Positions 31,201-41,170 are shown, counted from the stretch's first letter. The stretch is 64,000 nt of DNA from Buchnera aphidicola (Periphyllus koelreuteriae) (GCF_039360445.1 NZ_CP134981.1:317280-381279), one strand, 5' to 3'. The notes: generated from the sequence alone by a model not told the origin. Numbers and translations: made by a program.

Positions 31201-31631
31201 CTTTATTTTTAAAAAAAAATATTAATTTAAATATTATAAATACAATATTAAAAAATAAAAAAATAAAAAATAATTACAAAAAAAAATGTATATTAAATGG
31301 ATGTATTGATTTAGTTTTTAAAAATAAAAATAAATATTATTTAATTGATTACAAATCAGATTATTTAGGAAAAAATAAAAAAAAATATATAAAAAAAAAT
31401 TTAAAAAGAATTATTAAAAAAAATGGATATAATATTCAATATTATTTATATTCATTAGCTTTAAATAAATTCTTAAAACACAAATTAAAAAAATATACAT
31501 TTAAAAAAAATTTTGGAGGAATATATTATATTTTTTTAAGAGGAATTAATGGAAAAAATAATAAATATGGAATTTTATTTCATAAACCTAAAGAAAAAAA
31601 AATTAACAAATTAAATAATTTTTTTTTATAA
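28219..31631 (+). CDS. recB: Exodeoxyribonuclease V, beta subunit RecB, interrupted by one homopolymer frameshift
   Basis: RecB is the 3'-5' helicase and nuclease of RecBCD. ATG 28219 opens 48 codons containing Walker A (IIDASAGTGKTFTI, residues 17-30) and ends at TAA 28363 just after an A11 run. Adding one A joins this to the frame running unbroken from 28362 to 31631, giving 1137 residues (E. coli 1180). That frame has IDEFQDTDSQQY, GDPKQSIYNFRGAD, TIHKSKGLEYPILW, LLYVAITRAK and the nuclease motif GCIDLVF...LIDYKSD. No in-frame ATG occurs between 28362 and 29850. All motifs are intact, so I read it as a functional gene needing slippage, or one broken very recently, rather than an old pseudogene. 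Confidence 0.85.
28348..28358 (+). repeat. A11 homopolymer at the recB frameshift
   Basis: The run of eleven A followed by five T is the only place where the two recB frames can be joined. Twelve A would give the codons AAT AAT AAA AAA AAA AAA TTT TTA ATT AAA GAA. Slippage of RNA polymerase on such poly(A) tracts, restoring interrupted genes, has been reported for Buchnera and Blochmannia. Confidence 0.85.
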
Positions 31632-31650
31632 AAAAAATAAGATAAACTTT

Positions 31651-33450
31651 ATGTTAAATATAATGAAAAAATTGGTTAAAAAAAAAATTTTAAAAAAAAT
31701 AGATTTTTATTTTGCAAAAAATATTTCAAAAAAAAATGAATCATTAATTTTAATAATTTCAGCATATTTAAGTTTAAAATATAGAAAAGGTTATACTTTT
31801 ATATCTTTAAAAAATATTTTAAAGAAAAAATTTTTTACAAAAAAAATTCTTAATAAAATAAATCATATAAAATCATTAGAGAATATAAAAAAAGAATTGT
31901 TAAAAAATAATTTTATTAAAAAAAATAATTTTCCTATAATTTTAAATAAAAATATTTTATATTTAAATAAAATATGGAATATAGAAAAAAAAATATATAA
32001 ATTTTTAAATTATAAATATAAATTAAAAAAATATAATTTTTGTAAATTAAATAAAATAATAAAAACAAATTTATTTAAAAAATTAAATTTTGAAAAAAAA
32101 AATGCAATTATATCATGTTTATTAAATAAATTTACATTTATATTAGGAGGTCCAGGAACTGGAAAAACTCATATAATTTCTAAAATAATTTTTTTATTTT
32201 TAAAAATTTCTAAAAAAAAAAAAATAATCATATCTTCTACAACAGGGAAATCTAGTAATATAATATTAGAATCTATTAAAAAAAATAAATTATTAAATAA
32301 AAATCAAAACAAAATAAAACAATATATTCCAAATAAATCATATACATTACATAAATTATTTAAAATAAACAATAATATAAATAATTTTTTTTTTAAACAA
32401 AAAAAAATTAATGTAGATTTATTAATAATAGACGAATCATCTATGATAGATTTATTTATATTTAATAAAATAATTGATTTAACATATAAAAAAACACAAA
32501 TAATATTTTTAGGAGATAAAAATCAATTACCTTCAATTAATGTTGGATCAATTTTAAATGATATATTCATTTATTTTAAAAAAAATAAACATCATAAATT
32601 ATATTTAAAATTTAAAGAAAATATTATAAAAAATAAATTAAATAAAAATTTTTATAAAAATAAATCTTTAAAAAATAAAATATGTTATTTAAAAAAAAAT
32701 TATAGATTTAATAAAAATTCTGATATTTATAAATTTTCTCAAATGATTAAAAAATTTAAAAAAAATAAAGAAAAAAAAATTTTTAATAACAAATTAAATA
32801 ATATAAAATTTTATATTTTAAAAAAAAAAATATCATATATAAAAATTATGAAAAAAATATTTTTATTTTACAAAAATTATTGGAATATAATTATAAAAAA
32901 AAAATCTATAAAAAAAATATTCAAATTATTTAATAAAATTAGAATTTTATGTGTGTTAAAAAAAGGAAATTATGGTGTAAAAGGAATTAATAAAATATTT
33001 AAATATTTTATTAAAAAAAATAATTTAACTTATTTTAAAAAATATGATAAAAAACTATGGTATATAGGAAAACCAATTATTATAAAAAAAAATTTATATC
33101 AAATAAAACTGTTTAATGGAAATATAGGTATTACTTTATTAGATAAAGATAAAAAAATGAAAGTATTTTTTGTTATGCCAGATCAATCTATAAAAATTAT
33201 TCCAATAAATTTAATTAGAAATTATCAAACAACATGGGCTATTACAATTCATAAATCTCAAGGATCTGAATTTAATAAAATTATTCTAATTATGCCTTTA
33301 AAAAAAAACAGAATTATGTCTAGAGAAATAATATATACAGCAATAACAAGAGCAAAAAAAAAAATCTTAATTTATTCAAAAAAAAATATTTTTTTAAAAT
33401 CTATTCAAAAAACAATAGTTAAAAAAAGTAAATTATTAAAAAAAAAATAA
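31651..33450 (+). CDS. recD: Exodeoxyribonuclease V, alpha subunit RecD
   Basis: 5'-3' helicase subunit of RecBCD. Walker A is GGPGTGKTH at about 166-174, Walker B LLIIDESSMIDLF, then IFLGDKNQLPSINVGSILND, the arginine-finger region KKNYRFNKNSD, and the C-terminal helicase motifs TWAITIHKSQGSEF and IIYTAITRAKKK. The length is 599 (E. coli 608). ATG 31651 or ATG 31663 could be the start. It ends the recC-recB-recD cluster. In E. coli argA follows recD; here a tRNA on the other strand and then ribH follow instead. Confidence 0.94.
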   Translation: MLNIMKKLVKKKILKKIDFYFAKNISKKNESLILIISAYLSLKYRKGYTFISLKNILKKKFFTKKILNKINHIKSLENIKKELLKNNFIKKNNFPIILNKNILYLNKIWNIEKKIYKFLNYKYKLKKYNFCKLNKIIKTNLFKKLNFEKKNAIISCLLNKFTFILGGPGTGKTHIISKIIFLFLKISKKKKIIISSTTGKSSNIILESIKKNKLLNKNQNKIKQYIPNKSYTLHKLFKINNNINNFFFKQKKINVDLLIIDESSMIDLFIFNKIIDLTYKKTQIIFLGDKNQLPSINVGSILNDIFIYFKKNKHHKLYLKFKENIIKNKLNKNFYKNKSLKNKICYLKKNYRFNKNSDIYKFSQMIKKFKKNKEKKIFNNKLNNIKFYILKKKISYIKIMKKIFLFYKNYWNIIIKKKSIKKIFKLFNKIRILCVLKKGNYGVKGINKIFKYFIKKNNLTYFKKYDKKLWYIGKPIIIKKNLYQIKLFNGNIGITLLDKDKKMKVFFVMPDQSIKIIPINLIRNYQTTWAITIHKSQGSEFNKIILIMPLKKNRIMSREIIYTAITRAKKKILIYSKKNIFLKSIQKTIVKKSKLLKKK

Positions 33451-33514
33451 AATTTATATTTTTTTTAAATATAAATTTTTATAAATTATTTTTTTTATTT
33501 TTAAAATTTTTTAA

Positions 33515-33588
<74 letters not shown>

Positions 33589-33735
33589 ATATTTTATAAA
33601 TATATATATAACATTTATATTAAAAATATACAACTTTTTTTTTTAATTTTTATAATTTAAAAAAATCTTTAAAAAAGTTTTTAAAATATATGATAAAATA
33701 ACATTAATTTTATTAATTTAAAAATTTTAAAAAAT

Positions 33736-34200
33736 ATGAAACTCATAAAATCTAAATTAAATTCTAAAAATTCAAAAATTTCTATTATAACAACTAAATT
33801 TAATGAAGTAATCAATAATACTTTATTAAAAGGATGTATTGAAACATTAAAAAATATGGGAAAAATAAATGAAAAAAATATTACTGTAATAAAAATACCA
33901 GGAGTTTATGAATCATCAATCACAGCAGAAATTCTTGCATTAAAAAAAAAATATAACGCAATTATTGTTTTAGGAACAATTATAAAAGGAAATACTAGAC
34001 ATCATAAATTTATAGAAAGATCTATTTCATATGGATTATCTCAAGTAAGTTTAAAAAATAAAATTCCAATTACATTAGGTGTTTTAATGACTAAAAATAT
34101 AAATCAAGCTATTGAACGATGTGGTATTAAAATGAATAATAAAGGATCAGAAGCGGCAATAGCAGCATTAGAAATGATAAATATTTTAAAAAAAATATAA
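33736..34200 (+). CDS. ribH: 6,7-dimethyl-8-ribityllumazine synthase
   Basis: Condenses the pyrimidine intermediate with dihydroxybutanone phosphate in riboflavin synthesis. The 154 residues match E. coli RibH/RibE (156). Conserved blocks are ISIITTKFNEVINNTLLKG, VIKIPGVYESSITAEIL, IVLGTIIKGNTRHHKF with the catalytic His, and ITLGVLMTKNINQAIERCG. It is followed 23 bases later by ribD. Order is ribH-ribD-nusB rather than the E. coli ribD-ribH-nusB. Confidence 0.96.
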   Translation: MKLIKSKLNSKNSKISIITTKFNEVINNTLLKGCIETLKNMGKINEKNITVIKIPGVYESSITAEILALKKKYNAIIVLGTIIKGNTRHHKFIERSISYGLSQVSLKNKIPITLGVLMTKNINQAIERCGIKMNNKGSEAAIAALEMINILKKI

Positions 34201-34223
34201 AAAATGTTTTTTATAAGAAAAAT

Positions 34224-35342
34224 ATGATAAATCATAAAAATTATATGAAAAAAGCAATATTTTTAGCTAAAAAAGGAATTTTTACTACTTCTATAAATCC
34301 AGTTGTTGGATGTATTATAGTTAAAAATAATATTATAGTAGGAACAGGATGGCATAAAAAATTTGGATCTAATCATGCAGAAATTAATGCTTTAAATCAA
34401 GCTAAAAAATTAGCAAATGGAGCAATAATGTATGTAACATTAGAGCCATGTTGTCATTATGGAAAAACAAAACCATGTTATAAAAAAATTATTAAATCAG
34501 GAATAAAAAAAATTTTTATTGCAACAAAAGATCCTAATCCAAAAGTATCTGGAAAAAGCATAAATTTATTAAAAAAAAATGGAATTATAATTCATTTAGG
34601 ATTAATGAAAAAAGAAGCAGAATTTATTAATAGAGATTTTTTTAAATGGATGAAAAAAGGAATTCCATGGATAAAATTAAAAATTGCTATGTCAATTGAT
34701 GGAAAAATTGCAGATAAATTTGGATGTAGTAAATGGATTACATCAAAAAAATCAAGACAAAATGTTCAATTATTAAGAGCTCAAAGTTCAGCTATTTTAA
34801 CAACTAGTAATACTATTATTCAAGATAATCCATTATTAAACGTTAGAATATCAGATATGAATAAAAAAAATAAAAAAAATTTTCCAATAAAAAATTTTAT
34901 TCAACCAATTCGAATTATTATTGATAGTAAAAATAGAATAAATAAAAATTTTAAAATAATAAATATAAAAAGTAAAATATTATTAATAAGATTAAAAAAA
35001 GATAATATAAAATGGCCAAAACATGTTCAACAAATAATTGTTCCGAAATATAAAAAAAAAATAAATTTATTATATTTATTTAATTTTTTAGGAAAATTAA
35101 AAATTAAAAATATTTTAATAGAATCTGGATCATTATTATCAAGTTCTTTAATTTCACTAAAATTAATTGACGAATTAATTATATATTATTCTCCAATAAT
35201 TTTAGGAAATAATTCTAAACCAGCATTTATTTTAAATAATATTAAAAAAATATCACAATCTAAAAAAGTTTATTTTAAAAAAATTTTAAAAATTGGATCA
35301 GATTTAAAATTAACTATAAATTTTAAAAAAAATACAAAATAA
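34224..35342 (+). CDS. ribD: Bifunctional riboflavin deaminase/reductase RibD
   Basis: Catalyses steps two and three of riboflavin synthesis: deamination, then side-chain reduction. The N-terminal zinc deaminase domain keeps H51-A-E53 and the cysteines C76 and C85 (LEPCCHYGKTKPC). The reductase domain follows from about residue 150 (WIKLKIAMSIDGKIADKFG, QDNPLLNVR, ILIESGSLLSSSLI). The length is 372 (E. coli 367). Both domains are on one chain here; some Buchnera annotations carry them as separate ribD1 and ribD2 genes. Riboflavin made here could serve the aphid as well as the bacterium. Confidence 0.95.
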   Translation: MINHKNYMKKAIFLAKKGIFTTSINPVVGCIIVKNNIIVGTGWHKKFGSNHAEINALNQAKKLANGAIMYVTLEPCCHYGKTKPCYKKIIKSGIKKIFIATKDPNPKVSGKSINLLKKNGIIIHLGLMKKEAEFINRDFFKWMKKGIPWIKLKIAMSIDGKIADKFGCSKWITSKKSRQNVQLLRAQSSAILTTSNTIIQDNPLLNVRISDMNKKNKKNFPIKNFIQPIRIIIDSKNRINKNFKIINIKSKILLIRLKKDNIKWPKHVQQIIVPKYKKKINLLYLFNFLGKLKIKNILIESGSLLSSSLISLKLIDELIIYYSPIILGNNSKPAFILNNIKKISQSKKVYFKKILKIGSDLKLTINFKKNTK

Positions 35343-35352
35343 ATATAGTTAA

Positions 35353-35784
35353 ATGAGAAAATTAATGAATATATATTTTAGAAAAAAAGCTAGAAAATGT
35401 ATAGTTCAAGCTCTTTATTCTTGGCAATTATCTAATAATAAAATTTTAGATATAAAAAAATATTTTTATAAAAAAAATAAAAAAAATATGGATATAAAGT
35501 ATTTTAATGAAATTTTTATAGGTGTTGTAAAAAACAAAAAAAAAATAGATTTATTAATTCAACCATATATTTTAAAAAACTTAAATAGAATAAGAGAAAT
35601 AGAAAAATCTATATTAAGAATGTCTTTTTATGAACTAATAAAAAAAATAGATATTCCATATAAAGTTATAATTGATGAAGGAATTGAAATTTCAAAAATT
35701 TTTGGATCAAAAAATAGTCATAAATTTATTAATGGAATATTAGATAAAGCGGCATATAAAATACGTACAAAAAATTTTAAATAA
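35353..35784 (+). CDS. nusB: Transcription antitermination factor NusB
   Basis: All-helical protein that binds boxA RNA with S10 (NusE) during rRNA transcription. The 143 residues align with E. coli NusB (139) through RKKARKCIVQALYSWQLS, EKSILRMSFYELI, IPYKVIIDEGIEISKIFGSKNSHKFING and LDKAAYKIR. An in-frame ATG at 35365 is an alternative start. It lies 10 bases after ribD and is probably co-transcribed. A boxA-like element occurs in the 23S leader at 61568-61580, so its target is kept. Confidence 0.95.
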   Translation: MRKLMNIYFRKKARKCIVQALYSWQLSNNKILDIKKYFYKKNKKNMDIKYFNEIFIGVVKNKKKIDLLIQPYILKNLNRIREIEKSILRMSFYELIKKIDIPYKVIIDEGIEISKIFGSKNSHKFINGILDKAAYKIRTKNFK

Positions 35785-35875
35785 AAATTCATAAATATAC
35801 AATAGTATTATTATATTATTTTAAAAATTATTTTTTTAAATAAATATATTAAAAACTTTAAATATAAAATAAATT

Positions 35876-36172
35876 ATGTCTCATAAAAAAAATATAAATA
35901 AAAACTTATTATGGAATAAAAAAAATGCTGTTAGAATAGCTAAACAAGAAGGAATTGTATTAAATAAAAATCACTGGAAAATAATAAATTTTGTTAGAAA
36001 TTTTTATTTTAAATTTCATATAAATCCTAATATTAGAATATTACTAACAGCAATAAATAAAAAAAAAAAAAATAAAATAAATAGTTTTGATTTAATAAAA
36101 TTATTTAAAAATAATCCATCAAATCAAATTAATAAAATATCTGGAATACCAAAATCTAATAGATGTATTTAA
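35876..36172 (+). CDS. tusE: Sulfur relay protein TusE
   Basis: DsrC-family persulfide acceptor that hands sulfur from TusBCD to MnmA for s2U34 in tRNA. The 98 residues match E. coli TusE (109) in EGIVLNKNHWKIINFVRNFY and the C-terminal ISGIPKSNRCI, with the catalytic penultimate Cys at 97. The N terminus is about ten residues shorter. Together with tusA in this window it indicates that the thiolation relay is kept; TusBCD and MnmA must lie elsewhere. Confidence 0.92.
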   Translation: MSHKKNINKNLLWNKKNAVRIAKQEGIVLNKNHWKIINFVRNFYFKFHINPNIRILLTAINKKKKNKINSFDLIKLFKNNPSNQINKISGIPKSNRCI

Positions 36173-36176
36173 AAAT

Positions 36177-37064
36177 TTATTTATAATTTAAACAAATAGA
36201 AATATTAAAAAAAAATATATAAAATATAGAAAATTTAAAAACATTTAATAACCAATTGGAATAATCTAAAAAAATATTATTCCCTTTAGAAATTAAAAAT
36301 AACCAAAAAAAACCTAATAATAAAAAAATTATTAAATGAAAATTATTTAAATAACTTATAATTCCTAAAATAAATGTAAAAAAAATTAATAAATTAACAT
36401 AAATATACATATGAAATAATGTAGTTTGAAAATTATTTACAATTGGAAAAACTTTTATATTAGCTTTTCTATAATCTTTTAAATATAATAATGAAATAGA
36501 ATAAGAATGAGGTATTTGCCAAAAAAAAAATATTAAAAAAAGAAAAAAACTATAAAATATATTATAATTTTTAACAGAAAAATATCCTACTAATATTGGG
36601 CAAGAACCAGAAAAAGCACCAATAAGAGTTGAACATGTATATTTTTTTTTTAATATAATAGTATATAAAACAACATAAATAAATAATCCAATTAAAGATA
36701 TAAAATAAACTAATTTATTTACAAAAAAATATAAAAAAAATGATCCAATAAAAAATAGAAAAATAGAAAAAATAATTGATTTTTTTAAAAAAAATTTATT
36801 TTTTACTAAAATTCTATTCATAGTTCTTTTCATTTTTTTATCATTTTTTTTATCAAAAATATTATTTAATACACATCCACAAGAAATAATACAAAATAAA
36901 CCAATAATCATAAAAATAAAAATTATTATATTTATATTATTATTTTTTAATCCAAAAAAATAACCAGCCAATGCAGACAATAAATTTGAAAAAACAATTC
37001 TTGGTTTAATTAATTCAATATAACAATTTAATTTTTTTACAAAAAATTTAAATAAGTATAACAT
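36177..37064 (-). CDS. cyoE: Protoheme IX farnesyltransferase (heme O synthase)
   Basis: Polytopic prenyltransferase that farnesylates heme b to heme O for the CyoB binuclear centre. The 295 residues (E. coli 296) show about eight membrane helices. The prenyl-diphosphate motif region GCVLNNIFDKKNDKKMKRT and the block LIGAFSGSCPILVGY with WQIPHSYSISLLYLKDYRKA are conserved. It is the last gene of cyoABCDE and overlaps the end of cyoD by 17 bases, pointing to translational coupling. It is convergent with tusE, four bases apart. Confidence 0.94.
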   Translation of the reverse strand: MLYLFKFFVKKLNCYIELIKPRIVFSNLLSALAGYFFGLKNNNINIIIFIFMIIGLFCIISCGCVLNNIFDKKNDKKMKRTMNRILVKNKFFLKKSIIFSIFLFFIGSFFLYFFVNKLVYFISLIGLFIYVVLYTIILKKKYTCSTLIGAFSGSCPILVGYFSVKNYNIFYSFFLFLIFFFWQIPHSYSISLLYLKDYRKANIKVFPIVNNFQTTLFHMYIYVNLLIFFTFILGIISYLNNFHLIIFLLLGFFWLFLISKGNNIFLDYSNWLLNVFKFSIFYIFFFNISICLNYK

Positions 37065-37377
37065 TATGATGCAAATTCCTCATAATCCAAACCGAACCAG
37101 AAAAAATAATTAAAATTATTGTCATAGTAAAAATTATTGAAAAAATATTCCAATCATTTTTATTAAAATCATTTAAATGTAAAAAAAATAAAATATGTGT
37201 AACAACTTGGATAAAACAACATAAAATAACAAAAAAATATAAAAATTTTTCACAAAAAATATGATTAATAACTATAAAAAAAGGAAAAAAAGATAAAATT
37301 AATGAAAATAAAAATACTATTATATAAAAACATAAAGATGTTTTAAAAAAATTAATTAATTTATTTTTAAAAATCAT
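37048..37377 (-). CDS. cyoD: Cytochrome bo ubiquinol oxidase subunit IV
   Basis: Small three-helix subunit that stabilises the CyoB/CyoC core. I start at the ATG whose first bases form an ATGA overlap with the cyoC stop codon. This gives MIFKNKLINFF and 109 residues, exactly the E. coli length. An ATG at 37422 would add 15 residues read from within cyoC. The segments CCFIQVVTHILFFLHLN and WIMRNLHHNVI match the family. Confidence 0.92.
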   Translation of the reverse strand: MIFKNKLINFFKTSLCFYIIVFLFSLILSFFPFFIVINHIFCEKFLYFFVILCCFIQVVTHILFFLHLNDFNKNDWNIFSIIFTMTIILIIFSGSVWIMRNLHHNVILI

Positions 37378-37997
37378 TGTATTACTCCAAATAAATAAAC
37401 AAAAGTAAATACAAAAATCCATATAATATCAAGAAAATGCCAAAAAATACTTAAACATAATATTCTAGTATTAATTATTTTATTCATTCCAATAATTTTA
37501 ATTTGAAAAATCATTAAAATTATCCAAATTAAACCAAATATTACATGAAATCCGTGTAAAAATAATAAAGTATAAAAAGATGAAAGAAAACCACTTCTGG
37601 TAGGGAAATAATTTTTTTTAAATAAATGAAAAAATTCAAATCCCTCTATAAAAATAAACAAAAAACCTAATAAAAAAACAAAAAATAAAAATAAACAAAC
37701 CATATTAATATTATTTTTTTTTAAAAAATTTACAACTATACTAAAAAATAATGAACTTAATAATAATATAAAAGTTTCTAATGCAACAAGATTTAAATTA
37801 AAAAATTCTTTTCCTGATGGACCATTAGAAATATTATGAACCATAACAAAATAAACAGCAAAAACTGTAGCAAACATGATACAGTCACTCATAATATAAA
37901 TCCAAAAACCAAAAATTTTTTTTTTATTTATATTTAAATTTTTAGAAAAATTATCTGTTTTTTTTTTAAGAAACTTATTTAAAAAATTATAAAACAT
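37374..37997 (-). CDS. cyoC: Cytochrome bo ubiquinol oxidase subunit III
   Basis: Heme-copper oxidase subunit III, with five membrane helices. The 207 residues compare with 204 in E. coli. Typical blocks are GFWIYIMSDCIMFATVFAVY, ALETFILLLSSLFFS, LLFLHGFHVIFGLIWI, and the C-terminal LSIFWHFLDIIWIFVFTFVYL. It lies ten bases after cyoB and overlaps cyoD by four bases. Confidence 0.95.
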   Translation of the reverse strand: MFYNFLNKFLKKKTDNFSKNLNINKKKIFGFWIYIMSDCIMFATVFAVYFVMVHNISNGPSGKEFFNLNLVALETFILLLSSLFFSIVVNFLKKNNINMVCLFLFFVFLLGFLFIFIEGFEFFHLFKKNYFPTRSGFLSSFYTLLFLHGFHVIFGLIWIILMIFQIKIIGMNKIINTRILCLSIFWHFLDIIWIFVFTFVYLFGVIQ

Positions 37998-38007
37998 ATT
38001 TTAAACT

Positions 38008-39993
38008 CTATTTAATTGAATTATTATAATTAATATCTTCTATTTTTTTTATTTCTTCTTTTTTTATACAATATTTTTTTTCTTTTAAAAAACTTTTATA
38101 AATAAAAATACTAATAATACTAAATAAAGAAAAATAAAATAACCACCAAATATGCCAAATAGCAGAAAATCCAAAAAATAATAAACAAATACTAATTAAA
38201 ATTCCATAAAAACTATTTTTAGGTAAATAAATATTTTTATATAATTTTTGTTTAATCTTTGATTTTTTTAAATTTTTATTTTTAATTTTATTCTTCCAAA
38301 ATGAATCTCTACTATTAACATAAGGAATTTTAAAAAAATTATAAATAGGAGCTGGAGAAGAAATAGACCATTCTAAAGTTCGACCATCCCAAGGGTCTCC
38401 TGTTTTATCTAAATTATTATTTTTTTCTTTAATAGATATAATAAATTGTATTACTTGAGATATCATACCTAAAAAAATTAATAATACACCAAAACATGCA
38501 ATAGATAATAAATAATGAAAACTATAATCAATATTTTGACTTAATCTTCGAGTCATTCCCATAAATCCAAGAAAATACAATGGAATAAAAGCAAATAAAA
38601 AACCAAAAATCCAAAAGAAAAAAGAAATTTTTCCCCATTTTTCATTTAAAGTAAAACCAAAAAATTTAGGAAACCAATATGTAATTCCAGAAAAACAACC
38701 AAAAACAACTCCACCAATAATAACATTATGAAAATGAGCAACTAAAAATAAACTATTATGTAAAACAAAATCTGCAGGTGGTAAAGATAAAAGAACTCCA
38801 GCCATTCCTCCAATAGAAAAAGTTATTAAAAAACCAATAGTCCATAACATACATGAATGAAAATAAATTTTTCCTCTATACATAGTAAATAACCAATTAA
38901 AAATCTTTACACCAGTTGGAACAGCAATAATCATTGTTGTAATTCCAAAAAATGCATTTACATTTGCTCCTGCTCCCATAGTAAAAAAATGATGCAACCA
39001 CACTATAAAGGATAAAACAGTAATAGATAATGTAGCCCATACTAATGAAGTATATCCAAATAAAGATTTTTTAGAAAAAGTTGAAACAACTTCTGAGAAA
39101 ATACCAAACGCAGGTAAAACCAAAATATAAACTTCAGGATGACCCCAAATCCAAATTAAATTAATGTACATCATCATATTTCCACCCATATCATTAGTGA
39201 AAAAATGAAATCCTAAATATCTATCTAATGTTAATAATAATAAAGTAATAGTTAAAACTGGAAAAGAAGCAATAATTAATAAATTAGAACATAAAACAGT
39301 CCATGTAAATACAGGCATTTTAAATAATGTCATTCCAGGTGCTCTCATTTTTAAAATAGTTACTAAAAAATTGATAGCAGTTAAAGTAGTTCCAATACCA
39401 GCAATTTGTAAACACCATATCCAATAATCTACACCAACTCCTGGACTAAATTCCATTTCAGATAAAGGAGGATATGCTAACCATCCTGTTTTAGCAAATT
39501 CTCCAATTCCTAATGATAAATTAATTAAAATAACAGCACTAACAGTAATCCAAAAACTTAAATTATTTAAAAATGGAAACGCTAAATCTCTTGCTCCAAT
39601 TTGTAATGGAATAACTAAATTCATTAAACCAATAATTAAAGGCATAGCAACAAAAAAAATCATAATTACACCATGCGCAGTAAAAATTTGATCATAATGA
39701 TGAGGAGGTAAAAAACCAGATGGATTTTTTAAAGATGCAAGATATTGTTGCATTCTCATCATAATAGCATCTACAAATCCTCTAAAAAGCATTATAAAAG
39801 CTAAAATTATATACATAACTGCAATTTTTTTATGATCTAATGTAGTAAACCATTCTTTCCATAAATATTTCCATTTTCCAAAATATGTTATACAACATGC
39901 AATAAAAATAGATACAAAAAAAATACAAATATATGTAATAACAATAATAGGTTCATGAAAAGGTATATCTTTCCATGATAATTTTCCAAACAT
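38008..39993 (-). CDS. cyoB: Cytochrome bo ubiquinol oxidase subunit I
   Basis: Catalytic proton-pumping subunit with low-spin heme b, heme O and CuB. The 661 residues match E. coli (663). The heme b ligand His lies in [15 protein letters not shown] (H107). The CuB/proton-path motif is [15 protein letters not shown], the two CuB histidines are in [11 protein letters not shown], and the heme ligands are in [12 protein letters not shown]. About fifteen hydrophobic helices are visible. An AGGAAA ribosome binding site lies before the ATG. It is the electron sink of the only respiratory oxidase seen here. Confidence 0.98.
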   Translation of the reverse strand: MFGKLSWKDIPFHEPIIVITYICIFFVSIFIACCITYFGKWKYLWKEWFTTLDHKKIAVMYIILAFIMLFRGFVDAIMMRMQQYLASLKNPSGFLPPHHYDQIFTAHGVIMIFFVAMPLIIGLMNLVIPLQIGARDLAFPFLNNLSFWITVSAVILINLSLGIGEFAKTGWLAYPPLSEMEFSPGVGVDYWIWCLQIAGIGTTLTAINFLVTILKMRAPGMTLFKMPVFTWTVLCSNLLIIASFPVLTITLLLLTLDRYLGFHFFTNDMGGNMMMYINLIWIWGHPEVYILVLPAFGIFSEVVSTFSKKSLFGYTSLVWATLSITVLSFIVWLHHFFTMGAGANVNAFFGITTMIIAVPTGVKIFNWLFTMYRGKIYFHSCMLWTIGFLITFSIGGMAGVLLSLPPADFVLHNSLFLVAHFHNVIIGGVVFGCFSGITYWFPKFFGFTLNEKWGKISFFFWIFGFLFAFIPLYFLGFMGMTRRLSQNIDYSFHYLLSIACFGVLLIFLGMISQVIQFIISIKEKNNNLDKTGDPWDGRTLEWSISSPAPIYNFFKIPYVNSRDSFWKNKIKNKNLKKSKIKQKLYKNIYLPKNSFYGILISICLLFFGFSAIWHIWWLFYFSLFSIISIFIYKSFLKEKKYCIKKEEIKKIEDINYNNSIK

Positions 39994-40090
39994 AAAGTTT
40001 TTTCCTAATTTTTTTATAATTTAAATAAAATACTTAAGTATTGTAAAAAAAAATTAAATAAAAAAAAAAATATAAAAAATATATATTTAA

Positions 40091-40918
40091 TTAATTTATT
40101 TTAAGAAATTTTTCAATTAATCTTAAATCATTATAAGTAAAAAATTTTTTATATTCATCATTATAAATTTCTTTAAAATCATTAAAATTAAATATTTTTT
40201 TTCCTATTTTTTTTACTTTACAAACCCAAGAATCAAAAAATTTAACATTAATAGTAGAAATTGCTTTAAATTTCATATTTGAAAAACCAGATCCACTATA
40301 ATTTGAAGAAATCCCTTTATAAACACCTGGAAAATTTGAAATTAAATTCAGTTTTGAAGTCATTCCAGGCATAGCATATATTTGACTTCCTAAAGATGGT
40401 ATAAAAAAAGAATTCATAACAGAATTAGAAGTAATATAAAATTCTATTGGAGTATTAGTTGGAAAAACTAATTCATTTATTGTAATAATTTTCTGATTAG
40501 GATAAATAAATAACCATTTCCAATTTAAAGATATTGCTTCAATTTTTATAGGAGTCACATTTGTTTTTAAAGTTTTTCTAGGATCAAGATCATGAGTTTT
40601 ATTCCATGATAATATTGATAAAATAAATATAATAAATATTGGAATTCCCCAAGAAAAACCTTCTATTTTATATGAATGATCCCAATTAGGATCATAATTT
40701 TTATTTTTAGATAAATGATTATATTTAAAAGAAAAAAATATAGTCATAAAAATTACTGGAAGAACAATTAATAACATTAATAAAAAAGCAATAATAATTA
40801 ATTTTTTTTGTTCATATGCAATAACACCCGAAGGATAAAATATACCTTCATGACAACCACTTAAAAATAATGTTAAAAAAAACATTAAAAAAAATTTTTT
40901 AAATGAAGAAAAATTCAT
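40091..40918 (-). CDS. cyoA: Cytochrome bo ubiquinol oxidase subunit II, lipoprotein
   Basis: Quinol-oxidising subunit II with a lipoprotein signal (MNFSSFKKFFLMFFLTLFLS, then G and the lipobox C22), two membrane helices and a periplasmic cupredoxin-like domain that lacks CuA ligands, as in other quinol oxidases. Blocks WKWLFIYPNQKIITINE, NSFFIPSLGSQIYAMPGM and SNYSGSGFSNMKF are conserved. I reject the TTG at 40930: GAGG just downstream of it is the ribosome binding site for ATG 40918, which begins the signal peptide. The product is 275 residues. It heads the operon cyoABCDE and is divergent from bolA. Confidence 0.95.
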   Translation of the reverse strand: MNFSSFKKFFLMFFLTLFLSGCHEGIFYPSGVIAYEQKKLIIIAFLLMLLIVLPVIFMTIFFSFKYNHLSKNKNYDPNWDHSYKIEGFSWGIPIFIIFILSILSWNKTHDLDPRKTLKTNVTPIKIEAISLNWKWLFIYPNQKIITINELVFPTNTPIEFYITSNSVMNSFFIPSLGSQIYAMPGMTSKLNLISNFPGVYKGISSNYSGSGFSNMKFKAISTINVKFFDSWVCKVKKIGKKIFNFNDFKEIYNDEYKKFFTYNDLRLIEKFLKIN

Positions 40919-41170
40919 AATAAACCTCAAAAAAATATATATAAATCTTTTTAATTTATAAAATATTTTTTTAATAAAAAATTTGTATATTAAAATATTT
41001 AATAGTATAAATATTTAAATAAAAAAAATATTAAAATATATTATAGTATGATAATTATAAAAAAATTTATAAACCTATAAAATTTTTATTAAAAAATTTT
41101 TTAAATATTTATTATAGTATAATCAATTTTTTAACATAAAAAATTTTTATATCAATTTCTATCAAAAAAA

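Noticed and set aside
29850..31631. recB as a separate 593-residue protein starting at ATG 29850
   Set aside because: The same frame carries conserved RecB sequence for about 490 codons upstream; the ATG is simply the first one in an ATG-poor stretch.
37378..37422. Upstream ATG extending cyoD by 15 residues
   Set aside because: The extension is read from inside cyoC; the ATGA overlap start gives exactly the E. coli CyoD length.
40919..40930. TTG start for cyoA
   Set aside because: The GAGG within this extension is the ribosome binding site for the ATG at 40918, which begins a proper lipoprotein signal peptide.
40931..41170. Promoter calls in the cyoA-bolA divergent region and other intergenic spaces
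   Set aside because: TATAAT-like hexamers occur by chance every few dozen bases and none is paired with a convincing -35 element.
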